NCBI GenBank assembly: GCA_016719565.1
Contig: JADJYU010000008.1
Location: 186,001-250,000 of the forward strand
Length of the DNA: 64,000 nt
Direction of reading: 5' to 3'
Source: Ignavibacteria bacterium
Lineage (GTDB): Bacteria > Bacteroidota > Ignavibacteria > Tepidaquicellales > Tepidaquicellaceae
The notes below the pieces were generated by a model that did not search any database, had not been told where the DNA came from, and saw nothing but the letters and a program-made list of their open reading frames with translations. Both the position numbers and the translations under genes were made by a program. This document shows positions 1 through 9,213 of the stretch, piece by piece (position 1 is the stretch's first letter; each line of letters begins with the position of its first letter).

Positions 1-197
1 TTATCAATGTTCAATTTTGTTTCGATAAAAAGTATATGATGTGCTTAGGAATGAAGTGGCTTCACTTGTAAATGAGAAACAGAATGCCGGATATTATTCG
101 GTTGAGTTTGACGGCAGTAGATTTGCCAGCGGGTTTACTTTTATAAATTGGAAGCCAGGTTTTCAAAGATACTAAACGTATGGTTCTTTTAAAATAA
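1..197 (+). pseudogene. Remnant of a T9SS C-terminal sorting domain
   Basis: From about base 32 the plus strand encodes VYDVLRNEVASLVNEKQ and then an AGYYSVEFDGS-type stretch, the usual end of a type IX secretion sorting domain. The expected end (KRMVLLK, stop at 195-197) is present but in another frame, so at least one indel separates them. The 5' part lies outside the window or is lost. A sorting domain of this type would direct an exported protein to the outer membrane or surface. Decay rather than a live gene is inferred from the frame breaks. Confidence 0.7.
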
Positions 198-300
198 AAC
201 AAAATTCCTGAAAGATTATTATTTATTATACATTACTGCTGTATTTTAATGACTAATTCAGATATAGATCAAAATTATTTAAAAAATCAAATATACAATT

Positions 301-1593
301 ATGGCTACTCAGGTTACAGTAAAATCTAAAACAACAGGAACTTTAACATTTTATACTTCATATGCAAATGCCAGATCAGCTGCCGCCGCAGGAGATGTTA
401 TTCAGATCCGGGCTGATCTTGACGAGCAAATTATTTTAAAAGACGGTGTTGATATTATAATTACATCCGGGAAAATAGTGGATATAAAAACTTCTTTACC
501 TACTATTATTGATAACGGAGTGAAATGTATTTGTAATATATTCGGAGGCGGTATTATTAAAAATTCCAATACAGGTACTGTAAAACAAGAGTGTATAAAG
601 ATATCGAATGCATTGTCGAAATTTATATACAATGTGATTCAATTTACGGATTAGGCAGGGAGCAGTTCCGGGACAAGAAATCTGCCTGCAATAAATGTTA
701 CTCAGGCGGCTAAGTTTAGTGTAGTTTGCAATAACATTTACAGCAATGTAAATACCTCAGTTTTAATATCAAACTGCAGTGATTTTATATTAAATGTAAA
801 TCAATAGAATCAGGTACATTTGGCAGCACCAATACAGGGACATCAGTATTAAATTTAAAAGCATCCGGGTCTTTATTTGCAGATGAAATCATATGCAACG
901 GAACCGGCTCATGCTTTGAACAGACAGGCGGAAATATTTTTGCAAAAATTTCCAAACTTACAACAAAAGATAATGCTTCTGCCGCTTTTCCTACATTGAA
1001 CTGATAACGTAACCGGAGAACAAAGTCTGATATTGAATTTTGATGAAATCCAAAATCTTAATGATACAGACGGCGATGCAGTAACTCTTGCTGAAGGCAA
1101 AGCAGTATTGACAGGAAGAAGAATTTATTCTAAAAAAGGATTATCATTGGATCTCGGGGCGAATGCCAATATCAACTGCAGTGAAATAATCAGCGAAACT
1201 CAGGGATTGAATATTCATAACACAGACCCGGAAAGTATAGTAATAGATTCGGATATCATTGAAGGAAGCACAGGAAACAGCGGTGTGGTTTACGCTGATC
1301 TGTCTTCAAAATTTACAATAAAAAATGCTAAGGTCAGAAATGTAAGTACTGCAAGTTCTTCAGTCGGAATTTATCTTAATCCCGGAAATGGAAATCTGTC
1401 TGTTAATTTAATAAATATAATCGTTGTAACAGGTAATACTACTTCAGGAGAGAGCATATATACACTTACAGGTTCAAACGATACTTATGTTTATAATTAC
1501 GGTTTGTTTGTAAACAAAGAAGTAAATGGCATCAATCTTTTGGTAGGCACGGTCAGTAATTTCAAATATATTAATGATATAAATGTATCATAG
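301..1593 (+). pseudogene. Decayed beta-helix-like protein gene, copy 1
   Basis: The reading starts at ATG 301 (MATQVTVKSK) and runs to an in-frame TAG at 652. It continues in the same frame (AGSSSGTRNLPAINVTQ) to about 800, shifts frame near 795, shifts back near 1001, and runs from LILNFDEIQNLND to the stop at 1593. The restored protein would be about 430 residues of short hydrophobic/Asn/Gly-rich strands, as in right-handed parallel beta-helix proteins. The fold is inferred from composition only. It is paralogous to the next gene: both share a start of the type MA..VTV, a DLDEQI/NLNEQI block and a FDEI...GRRIYS block. No T9SS tail or signal peptide is visible. Function unknown. Confidence 0.6.
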
Positions 1594-1648
1594 ATTAAGA
1601 ATAAACATTTATCATATAAAATATTTTTAAAATTTAAATTTAAGTATT

Positions 1649-2995
1649 ATGGCAAAGGTAACAGTGTTGGATATAGATGGGGTAGAAACAAGCTATTCTA
1701 CATATTTAGCTGCCCGTAATGACATAATCAATTCATCCATTCAGCGGCCGCTGATACAAATATGGGCGAATTTAAATGAGCAGATTGTATTGCTCACTGG
1801 AGCAGATATCTGGATAGCGCCGGGGGTGGTGATTGATCAAGATCCTTTAAATCCGGGAGTGACTATTACAGATAATAACCAAGCTGTAGAGTGTACTATT
1901 TATGGTTATGGAGTAATTAATAATACTGGATCAAGCAGCTGTATAAGCGTCGTACATTCAGGATCTAAATTATCAGTTGATTGTGATGATATAAAAAATG
2001 TAAAACGGTGTTGCAGTTAACATTTCTCCATCACTTAAATTCCAATTAAAATGTAATTATGTTTATAGTGAAAAATTTCCAGGCTATTCGTATTGGTAAA
2101 TTCGCTGAACCTGGAATGGTAGACGAAGTTAGATTAAATGTCACTAAAGTGGAAACAGGCGATGTAAATAATAGTTCTACTAGTACTACCGCTTTATCTA
2201 CCGGAAATGGTTTTATAAATTGATGAAATCATCTGTAACAATGTTGGTCATTGTCTGTCTCATCAGGAAGGTAATGTAACTGCAAGAATTCAAAAATGAC
2301 AACTGTAAATAATGTGTCAAATTCGCATGCTTCAACTGTTCACGTTCCCGGACCTACACAAGGATCAAGTACACAAAAATTAATTTTATATTTTGATGAG
2401 ATAAACTCTTTTCATGGAACACAAAATTGTGATGAAGGAATTCAGTTATCAGGTGGAACTGGAATATTTAAAGGTAGAAGGGTATATTCTGAAATAAGTG
2501 AAACTCAAAGTGATGGAGCCACAGTATCAATAAAAAGGTTCCACAACAAAAGGATTTGTTAAGTGTAATGAGATTATTTGTTCTGGAAGGGCTGGAATAA
2601 TTTTAAATGATTTTACAAACTCTATAATAATTTGTTCGAATTATATTGAAGGTTACAAAGATGTTGGAGTTGTCTTTACAACTGGTAATGCAAATTTCAT
2701 AATGAAGAATGTAAAAATCAAAAATACTTATATTGGATCTGGAGTTACTCCAGTTGGAATCTTCATTTATGAAGGAAATCAAAGTATAAACTTACATAAT
2801 ATAAAAGTAATAAGTGGAAATATTACAAATGGAAAAACAATTTATTTTGTTGGCGGTACTGGAACATTTTACATTAAGAACTATGGATTATTTGTAAATA
2901 ATGAAATAGACTCAAATGTAGATTTATTGATTGGAATTAAAAATGAAATGGATCCTGATTATAATTATTTATATATAGAAGATTCTGATTTGTAA
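1649..2995 (+). pseudogene. Decayed beta-helix-like protein gene, copy 2
   Basis: This is a tandem paralogue of the gene 55 bp upstream. It opens at ATG 1649 (MAKVTVLDIDG), changes frame near 2000 (NVNGVAVNISPSLKF continues in another frame), changes again near 2090 and 2220 (IDEIICNNVGHC matches ADEIICNGTGSC of copy 1), and once more near 2540. The last intact piece (2702-2995) encodes MKNVKIKNTYIG to IEDSDL and matches the end of copy 1 (IKNAKVRNVS...YGLFVNKEV). Both copies carry several lesions at different places, so they decayed independently after duplication. Function unknown; surface or phage-fibre-like beta-helix proteins are the likeliest source. Confidence 0.6.
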
Positions 2996-3030
2996 AAATT
3001 AATTTTCACTTAATTAAATGAATCTCTTTT

Positions 3031-4314
3031 GTGAAAAACAATATCTTATTTATTTTAATAATTGTTCTAATCGTAAATACCGGCTATGGACAATTAGCAC
3101 CGGAAGGTTGGTTTCAATTATCAGTCCAGTAAATACTAATTTTAAATTCAGTATATTTCATAAATTCTCAAACCGGCTGGACAGTAGGAGATAGCGGTTT
3201 TATTTTAAAACTAATAACGGCGGTGTGAACTGGAAACAACAGAAAAGCGGCACAAATAATATATTGTCAAAAGTAAAATTCACTTCTATTAATACAGGAT
3301 ATTCTATAGGTTCTGGAGGTTTAATTCTCAAATCCACTAATTCCGGAACAAACTGGTTTCAGCAAAACAGTATCACAACTGATTCTTTAATCTCAATTTC
3401 ATTTTTAAATGATGAAGTTGGTTTTATTGCCGGATTAAACAATACTTTATTAAAAACAACGAACGGTGGTAATGACTGGAATAATTTAGTTCTTCCTGAC
3501 TCGGTAAATCTTTATTCTGTTTTTCTTAAATGAACAGACAGGGTGGATAAGCACAGCAAAGATTGATGGGAATTCTCAAGACACCAATTATTTAAAGATA
3601 TTGAAGACTACTGACGGCGGAGTAGTTTGGTTTACACAATTGAACAGTAAAAGACAAACTTCTCCTTATTATTCAATTCAGTTTGTTGATTCGATGTATG
3701 GTTGGGTTGCTTTATACATAATCCCTATTGATATAATTAAGATTTACAGAACTACAAATGGGAGGTCAAAACTGGATAGAATACACTCTTGGTTTTGGGG
3801 ATTTACTTTTTATCATTTTATTGATTCTGTTAAAGGATGGTCATGCGGTGTTAGTAATAGTATAAGTAGATCTACTAATGGCGGAGTTTCATGGATTACA
3901 TCATCTCATCTACCTACCTCAACTAAATATTTCTCAATCTACTTCACAGATTCTTTAAACGGCTGGACAGTTGGTGAAAATGGAATAATCTTAAAAACCA
4001 CCACCGGCGGAGTCCTCACTAATTTTTCAAATATATCATCAGAGATACCGGAGAAGTTTTCTCTTTCGCAGAACTATCCGAATCCGTTTAACCCAAGAAC
4101 AGTGATCAGTTACGAGTTACGAGTTACGAGTTTTGCAAAGTTGATTGTGTATGATGTGCTGGGAATGAAGTTGCAACACTTTAGTTAATGATAAGCAAAG
4201 TGCGGGAACGTATTCTGTAGAGTTTGACGGAAGTGGTTTTGCGAGCGGGGTATATTTTTATAAGCTGGAGGCGGGGAATTTTCGGAAACAAAACGTATGG
4301 TTCTATTAAAGTAA
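3031..4314 (+). pseudogene. Broken T9SS-exported Ycf48-repeat protein
   Basis: A GTG at 3031 begins a signal peptide (VKNNILFILIIVLIVN..GYGQ) that stops at 3130. Continuations in other frames give SVYFINSQTGWTVGDSGFILK, then 3225-3533 and 3601-4188 with repeated 'LKTTNGGxxW' blocks typical of Ycf48/photosynthesis-system-II-assembly-like beta-propellers. A sorting domain (LSQNYPNPFNPRT) follows, with another frame break near 4172. The proper end KRMVLLK is at 4291-4314. At least four single-base breaks are needed to restore the frame. Close intact relatives sit at 56.5-64 kb. The heptamer AGTTACG repeated three times (4108-4130) lies inside the sorting domain and encodes an ELRVTS insert. Confidence 0.75.
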
Positions 4315-4422
4315 TTTTTCATTTACAATTTATAATTTAAAATTTCAAATTCTAAATTGCACAATGAACATTGTTTATCTGTTTCAGAAATTTTTCGTGC
4401 TGATTAGATTCCCGCCAGGAGC

Positions 4423-4814
4423 AGACTGTCCGAAAACACAGATTATTTCAGAGCAATTTGAAATAATCTGTGTTCAAAGTATCAAATTGCTCTTCATTAA
4501 GTATCCTTTGTCAGCTGTAAGATCAAAGGTTTCAACCTCAAGTATTTTCTTAGATCGTTCTGCCATCGGAGCAAGTTGGTTTAGATCATTAGCATCGCTG
4601 GTTACATCATGAGCAATTATTAGTTTATGTTGCTCTGATAAATATATTTAGCTTTTGATCTTTCAGAATTATCTGAATTCAAATCAAAATTCTGCGAAGG
4701 AAACAACATGTCTTCGTTATTGTCTTTTTCGTTTAAACTCATATAAAATTGAAAATTAATTTATACAATTTAACTATACTGTCATTATATCTCAATTACG
4801 TTTTCGGACAGTCT
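4423..4814 (-). mobile_element. Internally deleted IS1182-like element
   Basis: Perfect 15-bp terminal inverted repeats AGACTGTCCGAAAAC (4423-4437) and GTTTTCGGACAGTCT (4800-4814) bound 392 bp. On the minus strand about 4490-4629 encodes HKLIIAHDVTSDANDLNQL, then APMAERSKKILEV and TADKGYL, which matches the central DDE region of IS1182-family transposases (cf. HLIVAHEVTN..NDR.QLAPMA and ADRGY). The rest of the transposase is missing and the frame ends in stops. A 16-bp-arm hairpin lies just inside the left end (4435-4474). GGAGCA flanks both sides and looks like a target duplication. Family assignment rests on the peptide motif alone. Confidence 0.65.
4435..4474. repeat. Subterminal hairpin of the IS relic
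   Basis: The arms AACACAGATTATTTCA and TGAAATAATCTGTGTT are perfect inverted copies around an 8-base loop, directly inside the left inverted repeat. In IS elements such hairpins often terminate read-through transcription or serve as transposase contacts; which applies here is unknown. Confidence 0.6.
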
Positions 4815-5500
4815 GGAGCACGCGGGAATGTCTGAATTTTTTTGTTATCCTGATGAGCTGTGACATTTTTTTTTATTAACGTTCGCGTTACTTAACCGCG
4901 TATATGATTTCATCTATTTTTAGAAAATAAATTATGATTTGACGTTTGAAAAATATATTGATCTAGAAAATAAATTATGATTTGACGTTTGAAAAATATA
5001 TTGATCATTCATAATTAATCATTGATCATTAATAATTGATAATTGACTAAGCCGCGTATGTGGTTTCATCTCTGTAGAAAATAAATTATGATTTGATGTT
5101 AAAAATATATTGATCATTCATAATTAATCATTGATCATTAATAATTGATAATTGACTAAGCCGCGTATGTGGTTTCATCTCTGTAGAAAATAAATTATGA
5201 TTTGATGTTAAAAATATATTGATCATTCATAATTAATCATTGATCATTAATAATTGATAATTGACTAAGCCGCGTATGTTATTTCATCTCTGTAGAAAAT
5301 AAATTATGATTTGACGTTTGAAAAATATATTGATCATTCAAAAACGGTCTTTTTTTTCCCCCGCCTCCCGGTTGCCCTTTTCCCCTTTTTTTCAACGTAA
5401 TTAATAATTGATAATTGATAATTGATAATTGATAATTGATAATTGATTAAACCGCGAAGCGGTGTAATCTTTGTAGAAAAATTTATGATTAAATTAATAT
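4815..5500. repeat. Gene-free DNA with 109-bp direct repeats
   Basis: No gene is visible. A unit beginning TAGAAAATAAATTATGATTT recurs at 4921 (partial, 43 bp), 4964, 5075, 5184 and 5293 (partial). The full units are 109-111 bp and nearly identical. Each full unit ends in an AAGCCGCGTATGTGGTTTCATCTCT-like stretch that is itself echoed at about 4893-4920 and, degraded with a CCGCGAAGCGG palindrome, at 5452-5475. A pyrimidine-only run (about 5347-5395) interrupts the series. The units are AT-rich with many TGATCAT/AATTGAT words. Function unknown. Confidence 0.85.
5406..5454. repeat. Heptanucleotide repeat (AATTGAT)7
   Basis: Seven uninterrupted copies of the 7-mer AATTGAT. Similar 7-bp repeats with different words occur at 4108, 12125 and 59189 in this window, recalling the short tandemly repeated sequences of filamentous cyanobacteria. 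Confidence 0.95.
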
Positions 5501-5504
5501 GAAA

Positions 5505-5700
5505 ATAAAAACCCCGCATCATATTTGCGGGATTTGAGTTTTTTCGATTTATCTATTCCCGCCCCATCCTGGGCGGATACGATTTTCTGTTACTTACCTG
5601 TTTATCTTTCCGGGAACGCTTCATTTCCTGATGCACTTACCTTATAGAAATCAGTATCTCAGATTATTCAGAATATTGTCAGCGGATTTCCCGATTCCGG
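5505..5700 (-). pseudogene. Remnant of the 246-aa gene's second copy
   Basis: Read on the minus strand, about 5660-5690 encodes ADNILNN (compare READNILDS in the intact gene at 50806-51546). About 5590-5645 encodes KVSASGNEAFPER (compare GEVSNAGNEPNPERETVK at the intact gene's end), with a stop inside. A CCCGCA...TGCGGG hairpin (5513-5531) follows, equivalent to the intact gene's terminator. Most of the coding sequence has been deleted. Relative to the intact locus, a short palindrome (CCGCCCCATCCTGGGCGG, about 5559-5576) has been gained. Confidence 0.65.
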
Positions 5701-5884
5701 AATCCTCATTTTGAAAATGTCCCGGCTTGTTTATGTTTATTACTGTTTACTGCAAAATATTTCAATTTATGGCAATTTTTTTCAGTTGATCTTATCTTTT
5801 CTCATTTTTTAATGCCTCTGAAAATTTTTTTGTGAAAAATTTTTCACTTTTTGAAATTATTTTACTTTTTCGCAATTTTATTTT

Positions 5885-6400
5885 ACCTTCAGTCTCCATT
5901 TCTTTACCTTCTGTCTTCATTTCTTTACCTTCTGTCTTCATTTCTTTACCTTCAGTCTCCATTTCTTTACCTTCTGTCTTCATTTCTTTACCTTCTGTCT
6001 TCATTTCTTTACCTTCTGTCTCCATTTCTTACCTTCTGTCTCCATTTCTTTACCTTCTGTCTCCATTTCTTTACCTTCTGTCTTCATTTCTTTACCTTCT
6101 GTCTCCATTTTTTTACCTTCAGTCTCCATTTTTTTACCTTCAGTCTCCATTTCTTTACCTTCACCCTCCATTATTTTGTCTTCAGTGAAAATTATTTCAC
6201 AATCTCTCCTCATTATTATGTTGTTAATCTTCATTTCTTTACCTTCTGTCTCCATTTCTTTACCTTCTGTCTCCATTTCTTTTACCTTCTGTCTCCATTA
6301 TTTTGTTTTCACTCTTCATTATTTTGTCTTCTCTCTTCATTCTTAGACTTTCACTCTTCATTTTTGACTTTCACTCCTCATTCTTTGACTTTCACCTTTC
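5885..6400. repeat. 21-bp tandem array, copy 1
   Basis: About thirteen contiguous copies of a 21-bp unit (plus strand ACCTTCTGTCTTCATTTCTTT, with TCT/TCC and CTG/CAG variants) run from 5885 to about 6175. A roughly 55-bp interruption follows, then three more good copies (6232-6300) and about five degenerate ones to about 6400. One unit has 20 bp and one 22 bp, which breaks any reading frame. Read on the minus strand the unit encodes the heptapeptide MKTEGKE/METEGKE. The flanks on both sides match the locus at 51.7-52.5 kb, which has a different 21-bp unit at the same place. No stable protein is claimed. Confidence 0.9.
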
Positions 6401-6890
6401 TTAAATTCATTTTCACTATTCATTTTATTACTTCTCCCCTTCTTTTTCAGTTATCAGAACCCTTAATTCAGTTTCTCCGCCGATTTATTCCAGAATTTAC
6501 AGTCCTTTGTTCAATTTCTCCGACTCTTCGCTTCACATTCATCATTCTTCATTTGATTTCACGCTTTCTTTTCACTGTATATTTGAAGGCTCAAAGAATA
6601 CTGTTTTAAAAATTTTAACTTTGAGCCTTCGAGCTCTGGAGGTAAATTCATTGTTTTCGGACATGCTGGAGCGTACGGGAATGACATTTTGGGTGCGGAC
6701 TGGAATGACAAAAAAAGTGGGAAATGGAAAAAAGGTGAAAATAAATAATTGAGAATCTTGTGGGAATTGAAATCTTGGAAGCATTATGGTTGTGATCCGA
6801 CAGAGTCCGAAAAGCACGAGACTCTGTCAGTATGGTAATAAAAAGTTTTTCCTTCGAGTCTTCGAGGCAAAGCTCTCCGCTTTTGTGGTA
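6401..6890. other. Intergenic DNA with IS end and hairpins
   Basis: About 6440-6575 matches 52316-52440, the distal flank of the other 21-bp array. A hairpin with arms AAGGCTCAAAG/CTTTGAGCCTT lies near 6586-6630. GTTTTCGGACA at 6653-6663 is a 13/15 match over its full length to the right end of the IS relic and is followed by GGAGCGTACGGGAATGAC, as at 4815. A second hairpin GACAGAGTC/GACTCTGTC lies at about 6800-6830. No gene is visible. Confidence 0.6.
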
Positions 6891-6897
6891 AAAAAAA

Positions 6898-6925
6898 AGC
6901 CGTCTCATTTTAAAATGAAACGGCT
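6898..6925 (-). terminator. Intrinsic terminator after the cyclophilin
   Basis: The arms AGCCGTCTCATTTT and AAAATGAAACGGCT pair with one mismatch, flanked by A8 on the left and TTTTT on the right. It can work on both strands and lies about 30 bp beyond the restored stop of the cyclophilin gene. Confidence 0.8.
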
Positions 6926-6954
6926 CTTTTTAAAACTTATTTAATTTTAATAAA

Positions 6955-7683
6955 TTACTTAGAAGACAATGTAACCTTTGTCATTTTTACGTCAGTTACA
7001 GGTTTGTCATTAGGTCGGTTTTAACTTTACCGATTTTGTCTACTACATCCATGCCGTCCACTACTTCACCGAATATAGCATGTTTTCCGTCAAGCCAGTC
7101 TGTCGGAGCTAATGTAATAAAGAACTGTGACGAACCTGTGTTCGGTCCCTCTGTTTGCCATCGAAAGAATTCTTTTTTTGCTGTGCTTTAATCCCACGCC
7201 GAATTCATCTTTGATCGTTTCCTTGGATCCGCCCGATCCCGTTCCTGTAGGATCTCCGCCCTGTATCATGAATCCGTCTATGACTCTGTGGAATAGTATT
7301 CCGTCATAATATTTTTGATTGATAAGCTTTTTGAAATTTGCCGTTGTCAAAGGCGCTTCTTTGGTATAAAGTTTTATCTTAATCTTTCCCATTGATGTTT
7401 CCATTATAACAAAATCACCGTCTGCAGATTTTTCTTCTTTACCAGCTGTTTCTGTTTTCTCTGTTGTTGAGTCCATTTTTTCTGTTGTTTTAGTTTCTGA
7501 ATTCGTGTTTGTGGTTGCGCTGTCTGATTTTTCAACAGTTTTTGTTTCTGTGGTTGTGTTTGTTTCTTTTTTAATTTCTGTCTTAGTTTCTGTTTTGGAT
7601 GTTTCTGTCTTTTCTCCGCATGATATTAGAATCACTGTTAAGAATATTACAGAAAAATACATCGCTAATTTGCTTTTTAACAT
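6955..7683 (-). pseudogene. Lipoprotein cyclophilin-type PPIase, two frameshifts
   Basis: Starts at ATG 7683 with an AAGGAG upstream. A lipoprotein signal ends at LISCGEK (Cys22), then a Thr/Glu/Lys-rich spacer to about residue 88, then a cyclophilin-type peptidyl-prolyl isomerase domain (FVIMETSMGKIKIKLYTKEA, FHRVIDGFMIQGGDPTGTGSGG). The annotated frame fails after MANRGT near 7145. One base shifted, it continues as PNTGSSQFFITLAPTDWLDGK, then HAIFGEVVDGMDVVDKIGK. A second shift near 7014 leads to NDKPVTDVKMTKVTLSSK with its stop at 6955. All core motifs survive, so a recent lesion or sequencing error is as likely as real inactivation. The protein would sit in the envelope and help fold exported proteins. 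It follows pheS by 38 bp. Confidence 0.85.
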
Positions 7684-7720
7684 TTATTTCTCCTTGGTTT
7701 AAATATATAAATAATGTTTA

Positions 7721-8755
7721 TTAAAATTGTTTTAAAAATCTGATATCGTTTTCATAAAATAATCTGATATCAGGAACGCCGTGTTTTATCATAAGTGTTC
7801 TCTCTATTCCCATCCCAAATGCATATCCGCTGAAAATTTCCGGATCATAACCTACCGTTTCAAAAACATTAGGATCCACCATCCCGCAGCCAAGTATCTC
7901 AAGCCAGCCTGTATATTTACAGACTCTGCAGCCTTTGCTTTTGCAGAGAAAACATTCGACATCCATCTCTGCCGACGGTTCTGTAAAAGGAAAAAAAGAA
8001 GGCCGGAGTCTTGTCTTAAGAGAATCACCGAAATATTCCCGGGCAAAGTAATTGAGCGTCCCTTTGAGTTCACTGAATGTAACATTTCTGTCTACATAAA
8101 GACCTTCTACCTGATGAAAAAATGCAAGACTTCTTGAACTTACATCTTCGTTTCTGAATACTCTTCCAGGCGAAATAATTCTTACCGGCGGCTTTATCTT
8201 TTCCATTATTCTGATCTGCGCCGATGAAGTCTGCGTCCTTAATAAATATTTTCTGTCCTTTCCTTTACTGTCAATATAAAAAGTATCCTGCATATCCCTG
8301 GAAGGATGATGATCAGGTGTATTCAGCGCATCGAAATTATGATATTCATCCTCGATCTCAAATCCTTCATAGACTTTAAATCCGATCTTTTCAAATATTC
8401 CCGAAATTTCTTCGAGCGCCTGGTTGATCAGATGTTTTGTTCCTTTATTGAATGTTCTTCCGGGAAGCGTAATGTCAGTTGTATCATCTCCGGCAATATT
8501 ATCCGGTTCTAAATTTGCTTTTTTGTCATCATAAATTTTTTGGATCGATACTTTCAGTTCATTAAGGGATTTTCCGGTAGCGCCTTTAGATTCTTTATCA
8601 ACTTTTTTGAAATCCTCAAAGAGACTGTTTAGAATTCCGTTGCGGCTAAGATATTTTATACGGTATTCTTCAAGTGATTTTTCGGAGTTAATGTTTTCCG
8701 ATTCGGCAAGCGATTCTGTTTTAAGGGTTTCGATTTTTTCTAACATCGTAAGCAA
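7721..8755 (-). CDS. pheS: Phenylalanyl-tRNA synthetase alpha subunit
   Basis: Charges tRNA-Phe as the catalytic alpha subunit of the alpha2beta2 enzyme in the cytoplasm. The 344 residues match the family length. An N-terminal coiled coil (about 1-90) is followed by the class II core: motif 2 around GRVFRNEDVSSRSLAFFHQ and motif 3 around GYAFGMGIERTLMIKHG. A CFLCKSKGCRVCKYTGW Cys cluster lies between them, close to the usual CxxC..G..C of the bacterial enzyme. It lies after rplT in the thrS-infC-rpmI-rplT-pheS order. The usual partner pheT is not downstream; a cyclophilin gene is there instead, so pheT must be elsewhere. Confidence 0.96.
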   Translation of the reverse strand: MLTMLEKIETLKTESLAESENINSEKSLEEYRIKYLSRNGILNSLFEDFKKVDKESKGATGKSLNELKVSIQKIYDDKKANLEPDNIAGDDTTDITLPGRTFNKGTKHLINQALEEISGIFEKIGFKVYEGFEIEDEYHNFDALNTPDHHPSRDMQDTFYIDSKGKDRKYLLRTQTSSAQIRIMEKIKPPVRIISPGRVFRNEDVSSRSLAFFHQVEGLYVDRNVTFSELKGTLNYFAREYFGDSLKTRLRPSFFPFTEPSAEMDVECFLCKSKGCRVCKYTGWLEILGCGMVDPNVFETVGYDPEIFSGYAFGMGIERTLMIKHGVPDIRLFYENDIRFLKQF

Positions 8756-8780
8756 AGTGTTTAAACTTTCTGAAACGAAA

Positions 8781-8803
8781 ATAGGCGAATTCGCATTCGC
8801 CTT
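8781..8803. terminator. Hairpin between rplT and pheS
   Basis: AGGCGAA...TTCGCCT forms a short stem in the 76-bp gap, with a TTATTTTTTT tract on the plus-strand side only. For the minus-strand operon the following sequence is a weaker TATTTTCG. It may attenuate transcription into pheS rather than end it. Confidence 0.4.
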
Positions 8804-8831
8804 ATTTTTTTAAATAATTAACCGGTAGAGT

Positions 8832-9179
8832 TTATTTTAAGGCGAATTTTACAACTTCAGTAAATGCCTCTGAATTACCGTAGGCCAGGTCTGCAAGCAT
8901 TTTTCTGCTGATATCAATATTCTTTTTATTTAAAGCATTGATAAGCTTTGAATATGTAGTATCATTTAGTCTTGCTGCTGCATTGATCCTTGTGATCCAC
9001 AGACTTCTGTATTCTCTCTTTTTTAATCTTCTGTCTGTATATGCATGCGAAAGTCCTTTTTCAACGGCATTTTTTGCAGCCGTATACACTTTGCTTCTGG
9101 CTCCGTAATAACCTTTTGCTTCATCTAAAATTCTCTTTCTTCTTCTGTGTGACGCTACTTTATTTTTTGAACGCGGCAT
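8832..9179 (-). CDS. rplT: 50S ribosomal protein L20
   Basis: A primary-binding large-subunit protein needed for 50S assembly; in many bacteria it also represses its own operon by binding the mRNA. The 115 residues start MPRSKNKVASHRRRK, and RSLWITRINAAARLND is the hallmark L20 segment. A GGAGA lies just ahead of the ATG. It is the third gene of infC-rpmI-rplT, 34 bp after rpmI. No leader pseudoknot for L20 autoregulation was recognised by eye. Confidence 0.97.
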   Translation of the reverse strand: MPRSKNKVASHRRRKRILDEAKGYYGARSKVYTAAKNAVEKGLSHAYTDRRLKKREYRSLWITRINAAARLNDTTYSKLINALNKKNIDISRKMLADLAYGNSEAFTEVVKFALK

Positions 9180-9213
9180 TTTTTCTCCATTAAAAAATTA
9201 GTATAAAAATTGT

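Noticed and set aside
4364..4612. Plus-strand 82-codon open frame
   Set aside because: It runs antisense through the IS1182-like relic, whose minus-strand peptide matches a transposase.
5885..6300. Possible CRISPR array from regular 21-bp spacing
   Set aside because: Units are contiguous with no unique spacers, and no cas genes are present.
5832..6609. Plus-strand Leu/Phe/Ser-rich open frames that look like membrane proteins
   Set aside because: They are translations of the 21-bp tandem repeat and its flanks; the periodic sequence explains them.
8781..8803. A ribosomal-protein leader controlling pheS
   Set aside because: Only a short hairpin is visible; no L20-binding pseudoknot or leader peptide could be supported.
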